22,732 bases of DNA, from NCBI GenBank assembly GCA_024231375.1, contig JAAEQP010000767.1:1-22732 (forward strand), read 5' to 3'. This stretch comes from a bacterium. Its GTDB lineage: Bacteria > Hydrogenedentota > Hydrogenedentia > Hydrogenedentiales > SLHB01. The notes beneath the pieces were generated by a model. That model saw only the letters and a list, made by a program, of their open reading frames with translations, did no database searches and was not told where the DNA came from. The position numbers were made by a program, and so were the translations under genes. Below are positions 1 to 7,830 of the stretch, piece by piece. Every line of letters begins with the position of its first letter. The first letter of the stretch is position 1.

Positions 1-5
1 CGTTT

Positions 6-84
6 CACTCAGCATGACGGCTAGGCGTGTTCACTTCCTCGTCACCTCAGCCACCGCGTCATTCTGAGCAAGGCGAAGAATCTC
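6..84. repeat. Imperfect palindromic intergenic repeat (GTCATTCTGAG type)
   Basis: Bases 57-84 begin CGTCATTCTGAGCAAGGCGA and run on through AGAATCTC. This closely resembles a short repeat that I recall as scattered between genes in many unrelated bacterial genomes, usually with GAGCGAAGCGAAGAATCTC. Bases 6-19 (CACTCAGCATGACG) are the inverted counterpart of the start of that arm, with two mismatches. The unit is therefore two arms facing each other across about 37 bases. It lies upstream of the true start of the following gene, and translating through it gives a spurious N-terminus. The left arm may continue beyond the window. The function is unknown; the repeat identity is from memory, not a search. 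Confidence 0.55.
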
Positions 85-215
85 ATTTCCCCGACAACCA
101 TCCCAACCCGCGGGACACAGAGAATCGTAAGGGCGACAGCCAACCACTCCCAGCTGGCGGCTGGCCGTCTGGTCGTGCTAACGTTGCGAGGCCTAATTCA
201 CATGGAGGCAAAGCA

Positions 216-2762
216 ATGATTCAACGACATGTCGCGTTCGGCGCGGTCTTGATGGCGGGCGCTCTTGCCGCCCTGCAAGCGCGGGCGGCCGAAACCAGTC
301 GCCCTCTCCTCGCCGACGCCTACCCCCGCGCATTCCATTTCCGGCAGAGTGAAGGACTCGCCGCGCAGGGGAAGATGTCATTCGAAGAATGGGACGCCAT
401 CTTCAGCGTGTTGGACGGCATCATGGGCAAGTGCCTCGATGAGGAGATTCCCAACCGTTCCCGTCGCAACATCGAGTTTTTCACGAGATACAAGGACCTG
501 CACCCCGAGAAGACCGTCCTGCTGCACTTCAACGGCAATGCGCGCGACCCGCGCTTCGAAGCCGCGCCGTACCATGCGGGCCACTGGCTCTACTACGACG
601 GCTGCCGCGTGACCGAGGACGTGCCCGCCGAATCGGGCGAGACTACGATTCACGTCAAGAAGCCCGCCCTGTTCAAGACCAACATCGGCCGCTTCGACGA
701 CAAGAACGACGACGTGGCCCTGTGCATGATCGACGAAGACGGCAAGCCCGATTGGTCGCGGGCCGAGCAGGTGGAGTTGCTGGGTGTTGATATGGAAGCC
801 AAGACGCTTCGGGTCCGCCGCGGCGCCTTCGGCACGAAGCCCATGGCATTCCCCGCCGGTGAGGCCTATGTCGCCGCCCACGTGACGGAAGGGCCGTGGG
901 GCAGGAACTCGAACCTCCTCTGGGCCTACAACTACGCCACCACCTGCCCGGCCGACACCCAGGGCCAGGTGTGCGCGGATTTGCTGGTGGACGACCTGTG
1001 CCGGTGGTTCGGGAGCGACGGGCCATTGGCCGCCTTCGACGGAATCGAGTTCGATGTGCTCCATTTTCATCCCCACGGCGGCGGTGGTCGCGGCCCCGAT
1101 GTGGATGCGGATGGCATGGCGGATCGTGGCGTGGTAGACGGTGTCAACGTCTACGGGTTCGGTGTACACGGGTTTCTGACAAACCTGCGCGCACGGCTGG
1201 GTGACGAACGCCTTATCATGGCCGATGGGCACGGGCCTCGCCATCAACGCAGCATCGGACTGCTCAACGGCATTGAGAGCGAGGGCTGGCCCGATTTGCG
1301 CGACACCACCGTTTCCGACTGGTCGGGCGGCCTGAACAGGCACGCTTTCTGGACCGCGCATGCGAGGCGTCCCGCGTTGAGCTACATCAACCACAGATTC
1401 ATGGAGGCCGGGAAGCCTACCCAGGTTCCTCACAACATCACGCGCTTGGTGCTGGCTTCGGCCCAGTTCACCGATTCGGCGGTTACCTTCTCCATGTTGC
1501 CGCCGAAACCGGCCGGCGCGCGCCTTGGCGTGTGGGACGAACTGGTGATGGGCGTCGAACAACGCACTGGTTGGTTGGGACGCCCGCTCAGGAAAGCGCG
1601 GCATCTCGCTTTCGAAACGCCGGACGTGCTCGCGGGCGAGGACTGGGTTGAGGTGCTTCAAGCCGGTGCCGACACGTCTCTCACTCATGACGCATCTTGG
1701 ATACGCATGGAGGGCGATGGTTCGAATCCCGTTTGGACGCGATCCACGATCACAGGACTGCGCATCGAAGGTCCAGACCTTGTCGTCAGGTGTACGGTCC
1801 GAGGGGAATCGCCCTTCATCAACGCACCTGAGTTGCCCCGGTTGCTTCAGGTTGCCTGCCGCGCCGATGGCCACCTCATCACCCCCTCTCTGCCTGTGGT
1901 GCATGTGGGATTGCGGAACCAGCCCAGAGCGCTCCTTCGGGAATCCGAGCCGGGCGCACGGCTTGTATACCGCGAGAAAGCGGAAATTGCAGGCGAACGC
2001 CACGAGGCGTACTTCGCCCATCCCCCCTTTGGCCAGGGGTTCGGTCCCGGGCACTTGGTTTGGTCCAGGGACGTGCACGTCCCCGACGCGTCTCCCGTCC
2101 TGTCTTTCCACACAGGCTTGTCCAAGGCTCCGAATCCCAGCGACGGGGTTACGTTTCGCATCGAGGTGGACGACGCGAAGGGAACCCGCATTCTCTTCGA
2201 ACAGTACCACACGGCGTACGAATGGCAAGCCCACCGGGTTGATATGGCGCCCTGGAAGGGTCGGGAGATGGAGATCCGCTTCGTCACGGACTGTGGCCCG
2301 AACGACCACACCACGGCCGACCACGCGTATTGGGGCGATGTCTACATGCATGAGCGCGGCGCACGCTCACAGGACGGTCCTTCGCAAGCCCCGGTTATGG
2401 CCTGGGCCCACGGGCAGCCTTCCAGCCCCGTCTTCTACTTCCGAAACGTTGGCCCAGGCCTCGTGAACCTCTGCTTCGAGGCTGAGGGAGGCGCCAGCGT
2501 CTGGTTGAGCGACCTGACTGCCCATTGTGCCCCGGATGCCATGTGCCGTGAGTTCGAGAACGGCCTGGTGCTCGCCAATCCTTCGGATGCCCCAGTTACC
2601 TTCGACATCCGACGGCTTGCGCCAGGCAAACGGTTCCGCCATTTGGAGGCAACGCCGGAGCAGGACACGGAAGTCAACAGCGGCGCGCACGTTGGGGATA
2701 CAGTGACGCTACCTCCACGAGATGGCCGTTTTCTCGTCCGGGTCGGTCCTGTCGAACGCTGA
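216..2762 (+). CDS. Secreted protein of unknown function, possibly glycoside-hydrolase-like
   Basis: I do not recognise a named family. The ATG at 216 is preceded by GGAGG at 204-208 (7-nt spacing) and opens a signal peptide: a short basic start, a hydrophobic run, and a probable cleavage near residues 23-24 (ARA-AET). The reading frame stays open back to 27, but that extension crosses an intergenic repeat and is unlikely to be coding. The 848-aa product probably works in the periplasm or outside the cell. Around residues 270-330 an FDGIEFD stretch is followed by a glycine/aspartate-rich segment and then YGFGVHGFL and RLIMADG, a pattern suggestive of a TIM-barrel hydrolase with acidic residues at strand ends. 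Residues about 605-715 look like a beta-sandwich (VTFRIEVDD, then a WGDVYM end) of the carbohydrate-binding kind. The glycosidase reading is inference; there is no neighbouring sugar transporter to support it. Confidence 0.6.
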   Translation: MIQRHVAFGAVLMAGALAALQARAAETSRPLLADAYPRAFHFRQSEGLAAQGKMSFEEWDAIFSVLDGIMGKCLDEEIPNRSRRNIEFFTRYKDLHPEKTVLLHFNGNARDPRFEAAPYHAGHWLYYDGCRVTEDVPAESGETTIHVKKPALFKTNIGRFDDKNDDVALCMIDEDGKPDWSRAEQVELLGVDMEAKTLRVRRGAFGTKPMAFPAGEAYVAAHVTEGPWGRNSNLLWAYNYATTCPADTQGQVCADLLVDDLCRWFGSDGPLAAFDGIEFDVLHFHPHGGGGRGPDVDADGMADRGVVDGVNVYGFGVHGFLTNLRARLGDERLIMADGHGPRHQRSIGLLNGIESEGWPDLRDTTVSDWSGGLNRHAFWTAHARRPALSYINHRFMEAGKPTQVPHNITRLVLASAQFTDSAVTFSMLPPKPAGARLGVWDELVMGVEQRTGWLGRPLRKARHLAFETPDVLAGEDWVEVLQAGADTSLTHDASWIRMEGDGSNPVWTRSTITGLRIEGPDLVVRCTVRGESPFINAPELPRLLQVACRADGHLITPSLPVVHVGLRNQPRALLRESEPGARLVYREKAEIAGERHEAYFAHPPFGQGFGPGHLVWSRDVHVPDASPVLSFHTGLSKAPNPSDGVTFRIEVDDAKGTRILFEQYHTAYEWQAHRVDMAPWKGREMEIRFVTDCGPNDHTTADHAYWGDVYMHERGARSQDGPSQAPVMAWAHGQPSSPVFYFRNVGPGLVNLCFEAEGGASVWLSDLTAHCAPDAMCREFENGLVLANPSDAPVTFDIRRLAPGKRFRHLEATPEQDTEVNSGAHVGDTVTLPPRDGRFLVRVGPVER

Positions 2763-2844
2763 ATGTTCGTGGCCGGGTCTACTTGCTCCAGGCCACGCCC
2801 ATGAACGATACTAGCGGCAAGGACTGACGATGGGGTGAACGCAC

Positions 2845-5472
2845 ATGCTGGTGACCGTGGCGGGGGCCTTCATAGTACTGGCGCTGGCGGGATCGGCGAT
2901 CCAGGCCTTCCGCCTGATTCGCCCTACGCGCCATCGCTTCTGCTGGAGCGCGGTGGGCGTGGCGCTGTTGCTCATGGCGTGTCATCAGGTCGCCCACGTC
3001 CGGTTCGCGCCAGTGGAGCCGCCTGCTGCAGCCGAGCTGTTCGGCGTCGGATTCGAACTGCTGGCGTCGCTGGTCCTGTTCATCGGTCTGTGGGCCGTGC
3101 GCCCTCTGATCCAACGCATGCTCGACACCGAGGGCACGTTGCGTGCCAGTGAAGAACGCCTGCGCGCATTCGGCGCATGTCTGCCCGACGTTGCCTTCAT
3201 CGTGGACGAAGACGGACGGTACGTGGAGGTCCTCACGGCCGAAGAGGGGCTGCTCTACAGGGAGGCCAGCGAGCTCCGTGGTCGCCTCATCCGCGATGTC
3301 TTCCCGAAGCATCTCGCCGATATGTTTCAGTCGATGGTGACCCGAACGATTGAGTCCAACTCGCTGCAGGTGCTCGAATACGACCTGGAGGTCCCGGCCG
3401 GTCTTCGCCATTTCGAGGCGCGCGCCTTCCCCATGACAGGCGCCTCCAGTTCAGAGAAGCTTGTCGTCTACATTGGCCGCGACATTACCGAGCATCGGCG
3501 TGCTCAGGACGCCCTCAAGTCCAATATCGAGTTTCTGGAGACCCTCATCGACACCATTCCGTATCCCATCTTCTACACGGACCTGGATGGGGTCCATCTG
3601 GGATGCAACAAGACGTTCGCGGAAGAGATCGTGGGGCTGTCCAGGTCCCAAGTCATCGGACACACGCTCGCCAACCTGCCAGGATTGCTGACCCAGGGCG
3701 ATGTTGACCGCTTCACCGAAGGGGATGGCGAGCTACTCGACGCACCCGGTACCCGGTATAACGAGACCCGTCTCAAGTGCGCCGGTGGCGAGGAGCGCGA
3801 CTTCCTGCTGTGCAAGGCCACGTTCATGAAGGGCGCGGGCATTGTCGGCGGCATCGTCGGAGTCATGATCGACATGACCAAGCCGAAGCGCGCAGAAGAG
3901 GCACTTCGCGAAAGCGAAGAACTGCATCGAATTACGCTGGGAAGCATCTCCGATGCCGTATTCATTACGGACGACAAGGGGGCCTTCACCTACATCTGTC
4001 CCAACGTCGACATCATCTTCGGATGGACGTGGAGCGAGGTCCGGGCCCTTGGGTTCATCACGAACCTTCTCGGCCACGGACTTCCCTCGCCGGACGCCGT
4101 GGCCGACCGCGGCGAAATAACGAACATCGAGCAGGAGGTCGTTGACAAACAGCAGAACCGCCTGTCCCTGCTCGTCACGGTCAAGCGCGTGTCGATCAAG
4201 GGCGGGACCATGCTCTACACCTGCCGGGACATCACCCAGCGCCGGCTTGCCCAGATGGCGCTTAGGGACAGCGAGAGCCGGTTCCGTGCACTGTTCCACG
4301 GCGCGAACGACGCCATCTTCCTCAGCGAGTTTGACAAGCATTCGCGGTTCGGGCGGATCATCGAGGTGAACGACACGGCCTGCGAACGGCTGGATCGCGA
4401 CCGCGAGATTGTGCTGGGCGCCAACCTCGGCGATCTGGACGCCGATCCGCTCGACTTGGCCCTGACGGACATCGCGCAGGATTTGATGGAGAAAGGCGCC
4501 GCCACGTATGAACGCGAGTTGCTGACGAGCGGTGGAACGCCCATTCCCTTCGAGTTCAACTCCCGGGTCGTGTCGCTGCAAGGCGGGCGCGTCGTCTTGT
4601 CCATCGCCCGGGACGTCTCCGAGCGCAGACGTGCGGCCGAACAGGAGCGTCGGCAGCAACAGCAGCTCGTCCTGTCCGACCGCATTGCATCGATGGGAGC
4701 CCTTGTTGCGGGCGTGGCCCATGAGATTAGCACTCCCAATCACGACATCGTCACGGGCGCCTCACTGCTCGCCACGACGTGGGCCGACAGCCTCCAGATC
4801 CTTGACGAATACCACACGAGCCACGGGCCCTTCGCGCTCGCGGGTGTGGACTACAGCGAGATGAAAGATCGCGTACCGGCACTGTTGACGCGGATACAGG
4901 AGGCCGCCGAGAGCATTCGACAGACGGTCTACGAACTCCGGGACTACGCGCGCGAGCGGCCCGAAGACGAGGTCCGCCCCGTAAACCTCAACCAAGTGGT
5001 ACGGTCGGCAGCCACCCTGCTCGCGGACATGCTGAAGAAGACGACGCGCCAGTTCGAAGCGATCTACATGGAAGCCCTGCCCGAGGTGATGGGTGACTAC
5101 GTGCGGCTTGAACAGGTGGTGGTCAACCTCATGCACAATGCGTGTCAGGCGTTGACCGATCCCGACCAAGCCGTGCGCATTGCGACCAGCTACGACGAGG
5201 CCTCACGGCGTGTGGTGGTCCGCGTGGAGGACGAGGGCCAGGGCATAGCCGAATCCATGCTTCCTCACGTCGCACAACCCTTCATGACAACGCGCCGGGA
5301 TGGTGGGAGCGTGGGCCTCGGTCTCTCGGTTTCGATGCGCATCGTGAAGCAGCACGGCGGCGACATGCAGTTCGACTCCTATCCCGGCGAAGGGACCGTT
5401 GTCCATGTAACCCTACCCGTAGCGGAAGCCTCCGGCGAGACCGGGAGTGGGGGAGGAGTCGACCCGGAGTAG
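2845..5472 (+). CDS. Membrane-bound multi-PAS sensor histidine kinase
   Basis: An 875-aa sensor kinase. Three hydrophobic segments (about residues 1-25, 32-52, 62-88) anchor it in the inner membrane. Four PAS domains follow at about 100-222, 226-350, 353-470 and 475-595, each ending in a typical RDITEHRR, DMTKPKR, DITQRR or DVSERRR tail, then a Gln/Arg-rich linker. The phosphoacceptor is His626 in GVAHEISTPN. The ATPase domain has an N box at 761-770 (NLMHNACQAL), a G1 box near 795 (EDEGQGI) and a G2 box near 820 (GLGLSV). The 135 residues between His and the N box are longer than usual, but the segment with LDEYHTSHGPF and YSEMKDRVP matches a known subgroup of HEINNPN-type kinases. The start has GGGGTG at 2832-2837. 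There is no receiver domain and no response regulator nearby, so partner and signal are unknown. Confidence 0.9.
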   Translation: MLVTVAGAFIVLALAGSAIQAFRLIRPTRHRFCWSAVGVALLLMACHQVAHVRFAPVEPPAAAELFGVGFELLASLVLFIGLWAVRPLIQRMLDTEGTLRASEERLRAFGACLPDVAFIVDEDGRYVEVLTAEEGLLYREASELRGRLIRDVFPKHLADMFQSMVTRTIESNSLQVLEYDLEVPAGLRHFEARAFPMTGASSSEKLVVYIGRDITEHRRAQDALKSNIEFLETLIDTIPYPIFYTDLDGVHLGCNKTFAEEIVGLSRSQVIGHTLANLPGLLTQGDVDRFTEGDGELLDAPGTRYNETRLKCAGGEERDFLLCKATFMKGAGIVGGIVGVMIDMTKPKRAEEALRESEELHRITLGSISDAVFITDDKGAFTYICPNVDIIFGWTWSEVRALGFITNLLGHGLPSPDAVADRGEITNIEQEVVDKQQNRLSLLVTVKRVSIKGGTMLYTCRDITQRRLAQMALRDSESRFRALFHGANDAIFLSEFDKHSRFGRIIEVNDTACERLDRDREIVLGANLGDLDADPLDLALTDIAQDLMEKGAATYERELLTSGGTPIPFEFNSRVVSLQGGRVVLSIARDVSERRRAAEQERRQQQQLVLSDRIASMGALVAGVAHEISTPNHDIVTGASLLATTWADSLQILDEYHTSHGPFALAGVDYSEMKDRVPALLTRIQEAAESIRQTVYELRDYARERPEDEVRPVNLNQVVRSAATLLADMLKKTTRQFEAIYMEALPEVMGDYVRLEQVVVNLMHNACQALTDPDQAVRIATSYDEASRRVVVRVEDEGQGIAESMLPHVAQPFMTTRRDGGSVGLGLSVSMRIVKQHGGDMQFDSYPGEGTVVHVTLPVAEASGETGSGGGVDPE

Positions 5473-5840
5473 CCGAGCCTTGGCGTTGTGGAACGCGGAA
5501 TGGCAGCGGACCACACTCGGGAAGCCGTGAGATCTTCAAGTTCACCGTATCCACCCAACCTATCGTTGACGTCGGACCGGTAGCCGTGAAACCAATCGTG
5601 GATGGCGTTCCGTGATATGGCCGCACCGGAAGGTGAGCGTTGGCCCAAGGCCTGACTCGTCGGGAGGCGGGTATCCCTCCAAAAAGAAGACGCCGCCACC
5701 CCGAAGGATGGCGGCGTCAAAGGCTACCGGGAAGGCAACCAGCGAAACCGTCTGGCTGCAGTTACTCTTGGGGAAGGAGTGACTTGAGGTAGACTTGAGT
5801 GGCCTCACAAGCCGCCTCCCCGGCAAAAAAAACGATTCAA
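5473..5840. other. Convergent intergenic region
   Basis: This stretch separates the histidine kinase stop (+ strand) from the anti-sigma stop (- strand). The only clear structure is the - strand terminator at 5681-5718. I see no convincing terminator for the + strand gene, and the open frames here cross the terminator and have no family resemblance. Confidence 0.6.
5681..5718 (-). terminator. Rho-independent terminator with UUCG tetraloop
   Basis: On the - strand a 13-bp stem (GACGCCGCCATCC pairing with GGGTGGCGGCGTC, one G-U pair) is closed by a TTCG loop and followed at once by TTCTTTTT. The C(UUCG)G loop is exceptionally stable. It lies about 120 bases beyond the anti-sigma stop and is the obvious end of the long - strand gene run. 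On the + strand there is no T-run after the hairpin, so it should act in one direction only. Confidence 0.9.
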
Positions 5841-7124
5841 CTATCCTTGCGTCTGTTCGTCAACGCGCACCCGCACATGAAGATCGCGGGCAACGCGGGT
5901 ACCGGACGCCGTATCCGGCACCAAACGGACCAGCAACACATGCACATCGTCCCTAGGGGCGTCACGGAACGCGAGTTCGTGGGAGGATACGTCGGCGATC
6001 CCGAATACCCTTCCGGGCACGTGGCCCCTCAAGAGTGCCTTCATCTGACTATCCATGACGTAGACGTCATATCCGCAATACCCTCCGAGCCCCTCGGCGG
6101 GCACCCATTCGAGGCATAGGGAACTCACTTCGCAACCCGCGGGAATCGGCATCACGTAGGAGTCCATTCCACGGGCCGTGGGGCGGCGGCTTGCGAACAC
6201 AAGACGTTTGCACAGGGCGTCGGCCTCGGGGTCGTGCGGCGTCTGTCTGACCCACGCCATCAGCGCGTCGGCATTGACAGGCACCGGCTCGCACAATGGA
6301 AGGGAGCTGGACATCGCGATCCCTTGCCCACCAACCACGACCGCGAACCGCGCTCCCTGCTCGACGGTCACTTCGCCCTCGCCGACTGTCACCTCAGTGC
6401 CATCGGCATCTACCGCCACGGATAGGACCGTACCAAATACAGTGACATCGCCCGTGGGCGTGCTCACCCTGAAACGCCGTCCGTCACTGCCGACATCCAG
6501 CCACACCGCGCCTTGCTCAACGTAGACACGCCGTTCGTCCGCCACGTGGATCGTGGAGGAAGGGGCCAGTCTCATGAGCGACGCGCCGGCCAGACGCACC
6601 GTGGCGGACGAGTCGGCGTCCGTCTTGAGTTCCGTACCCGGCTCGACGAAACTCCGGGGTCCGATGGCCCGATGCTTCTCGCTCTCCTGCCGAACCCGGC
6701 TCAACGCGTCTCCCTGCACTACGACCCCAATCGCCGTCTCCGACGACCTGGGCTCAGGCCAGTTCAGGAGGAGTACCGCTGCGAATACCAGGGAGAAAAC
6801 CAGTACGCTCGCCAACACCCATCTGGACACATGGCGGGCGTCCGGCCGCTGGTGCTTGGTCCGCTGGTTCAGCCCGGTCAGTTCCTGCTGAGACGGTTGC
6901 ATCTCCGGCAAATGGGACAACACGCTCTGACGGAACGACCGATCGAGGCGCTCGGCCGAGAAGGTTTCGAAGAGGAAGGCGGACACACGCTTCTGCCTGC
7001 GCAGGCGCGACGCACAACGGGCGCAGTCAGCCATGTGCTGCTCCAGAATCACGCGTTCGGAATCACTGAGCCTTCCGTCCACGTAGGTCTGGATCATGCC
7101 GTCTATTCGTGTGCATGACGCCAC
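5841..7124 (-). CDS. Anti-sigma factor, zinc-finger (zf-HC2) with FecR-like domain
   Basis: A 427-aa membrane protein expected to hold the adjacent ECF sigma factor inactive. Residues 4-40 form a zf-HC2 anti-sigma domain with Cys4, His30, Cys34 and Cys37 (HMADCARC). One transmembrane helix spans about 102-121. Residues about 138-268 resemble a FecR domain (GTELKTDADSSATVRL, then STPTGDVTVFGTVLSV). The last 150 or so residues are an exported domain I cannot assign; the part of the exported region from 278 onward has cysteines at 278, 305, 331, 337 and 350. The GTG start at 7124 is chosen because it keeps Cys4 and has GGAG just upstream. It overlaps the sigma gene by 22 nt, implying translational coupling. 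FecR domains in TonB systems sense outer-membrane receptor state, but no TonB receptor is present here, so the signal is unknown. Confidence 0.85.
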   Translation of the reverse strand: MASCTRIDGMIQTYVDGRLSDSERVILEQHMADCARCASRLRRQKRVSAFLFETFSAERLDRSFRQSVLSHLPEMQPSQQELTGLNQRTKHQRPDARHVSRWVLASVLVFSLVFAAVLLLNWPEPRSSETAIGVVVQGDALSRVRQESEKHRAIGPRSFVEPGTELKTDADSSATVRLAGASLMRLAPSSTIHVADERRVYVEQGAVWLDVGSDGRRFRVSTPTGDVTVFGTVLSVAVDADGTEVTVGEGEVTVEQGARFAVVVGGQGIAMSSSLPLCEPVPVNADALMAWVRQTPHDPEADALCKRLVFASRRPTARGMDSYVMPIPAGCEVSSLCLEWVPAEGLGGYCGYDVYVMDSQMKALLRGHVPGRVFGIADVSSHELAFRDAPRDDVHVLLVRLVPDTASGTRVARDLHVRVRVDEQTQG

Positions 7125-7720
7125 TGTTTCGCTCCACTTTCCTTCCGTTTCTTAACCAACCCCGCAAGCACATGCCGCAACTGTCTGCCGGCCCGCTGGA
7201 GAACCCCTCGAATCTCATCGCGCGACTCGCCGGTGAAGGCACCGATTTCCTCATAGCTCAACTCTTGCACGTACCTGAGCACTACCGGGAGCCGGTATCG
7301 TTCCGGCAACGACTCGATGGCCTTTTGCACGAGTTCGTAGCGCTCTTGCCGCTCCAACGCGCCCCGAGGGGTGGCGCGGGCGTCCTCAATGGACACCGTC
7401 CGTTTGTGCGGCAGCGGCGTCTCGTTCTGGATTCGCTCCCCATGCTTCCGAAGCCAGTTCGCCGAGGTTCGACATGTGACTTCTCGAAGCCAAGGCGCGA
7501 ACCTGGCCGGGTCCTTCAGTCTGGGGAGTGCCCGGTACGCAGCGAAGAACGCGTCCTGTGCGATATCCTCTGCCGCGCCGTACCGTCCCGCGTAGTAGTA
7601 CGCAGTCGCGTAGACCGCGCCTTGATATACATCGACGAGATCGCCATACGCGTCCGTATCGCCTTCCAGGCAACGCAGCACGAGTTGCGCGTCTCTTGTA
7701 GAGGCATCGTCAGGGGACAT
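7103..7720 (-). CDS. ECF-family RNA polymerase sigma factor
   Basis: A 205-aa sigma-70 family protein of ECF type. Region 2 covers about residues 25-90 (YGDLVDVYQGAVYATAYYY, then AEDIAQDAFFAAYRAL and FAPWLREVTCRTSANWLR). Region 4 covers about 130-185 (SLPERYRLPVVLRYVQELSY, then EEIGAFTGES with a helix-turn-helix). There is no region 1.1 or region 3. The ATG at 7720 gives a family-typical N-terminus (MSPDDASTRDAQLVLRCLEGD). An in-frame ATG at 7753 would add 11 residues and cannot be excluded, since neither start has a strong ribosome site. The gene overlaps its anti-sigma partner by 22 nt. The target regulon is unknown. Confidence 0.92.
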   Translation of the reverse strand: MSPDDASTRDAQLVLRCLEGDTDAYGDLVDVYQGAVYATAYYYAGRYGAAEDIAQDAFFAAYRALPRLKDPARFAPWLREVTCRTSANWLRKHGERIQNETPLPHKRTVSIEDARATPRGALERQERYELVQKAIESLPERYRLPVVLRYVQELSYEEIGAFTGESRDEIRGVLQRAGRQLRHVLAGLVKKRKESGAKQWRHAHE

Positions 7721-7767
7721 TCTATGGTATCCGGTTACGCATATCGGGCACATCCGCGTCTATAGTG

Positions 7768-7810
7768 GCCCAGTAGGCCGCACTGGGCACGATCTGTTCC
7801 AGTTTGGAAC
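7768..7810. promoter_or_regulatory. Two dyad symmetries upstream of the sigma factor gene
   Basis: Bases 7768-7788 form a perfect 7-bp inverted repeat (GCCCAGT, 7-nt loop, ACTGGGC). Bases 7796-7810 form GTTCCA-GTT-TGGAAC, a perfect 6-bp inverted repeat. On the - strand the second includes GGAAC, the usual -35 core of ECF promoters, followed about 17 nt later by CCTA, so an autoregulated promoter is possible. Neither dyad has a T-run after it, so they do not look like terminators. An operator or promoter role is inference. Confidence 0.35.
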
Positions 7811-7820
7811 GGACGCCTCC

Positions 7821-7829
7821 GGGGGGGGG
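7821..7829. repeat. Nine-base G homopolymer (poly-C on the - strand)
   Basis: A run of nine G residues lies two bases beyond the manA stop (TGA at 7833-7831 on the - strand) and 100 bases before the sigma gene. It is the longest mononucleotide run I noticed in the window and is a plausible slippage site. Confidence 0.6.
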
Positions 7830-7830
7830 T

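Noticed and set aside
27..215. N-terminal extension of the first gene to an ATG at 27
   Set aside because: It runs through the dispersed palindromic repeat, is low-complexity polar sequence, and would bury the signal peptide that starts at 216 behind 63 residues.
378..2351. 657-codon open frame on the - strand inside the first gene
   Set aside because: It lies antisense to a better-supported gene, is an expected by-product of GC-rich codon use, and shows no family motifs.
2768..2797. CGTGGCC/GGCCACG inverted repeat after the first gene as a terminator
   Set aside because: The loop is 16 nt and no T-run follows, so it is a weak candidate in a GC-rich gap.
3733..4743. 336-codon - strand open frame antisense to the histidine kinase
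   Set aside because: It is a shadow of the PAS domain coding region and has no independent ribosome site or motif.
5560..5826. 88-codon - strand open frame downstream of the anti-sigma gene
   Set aside because: It spans the Rho-independent terminator and shows no conserved features.
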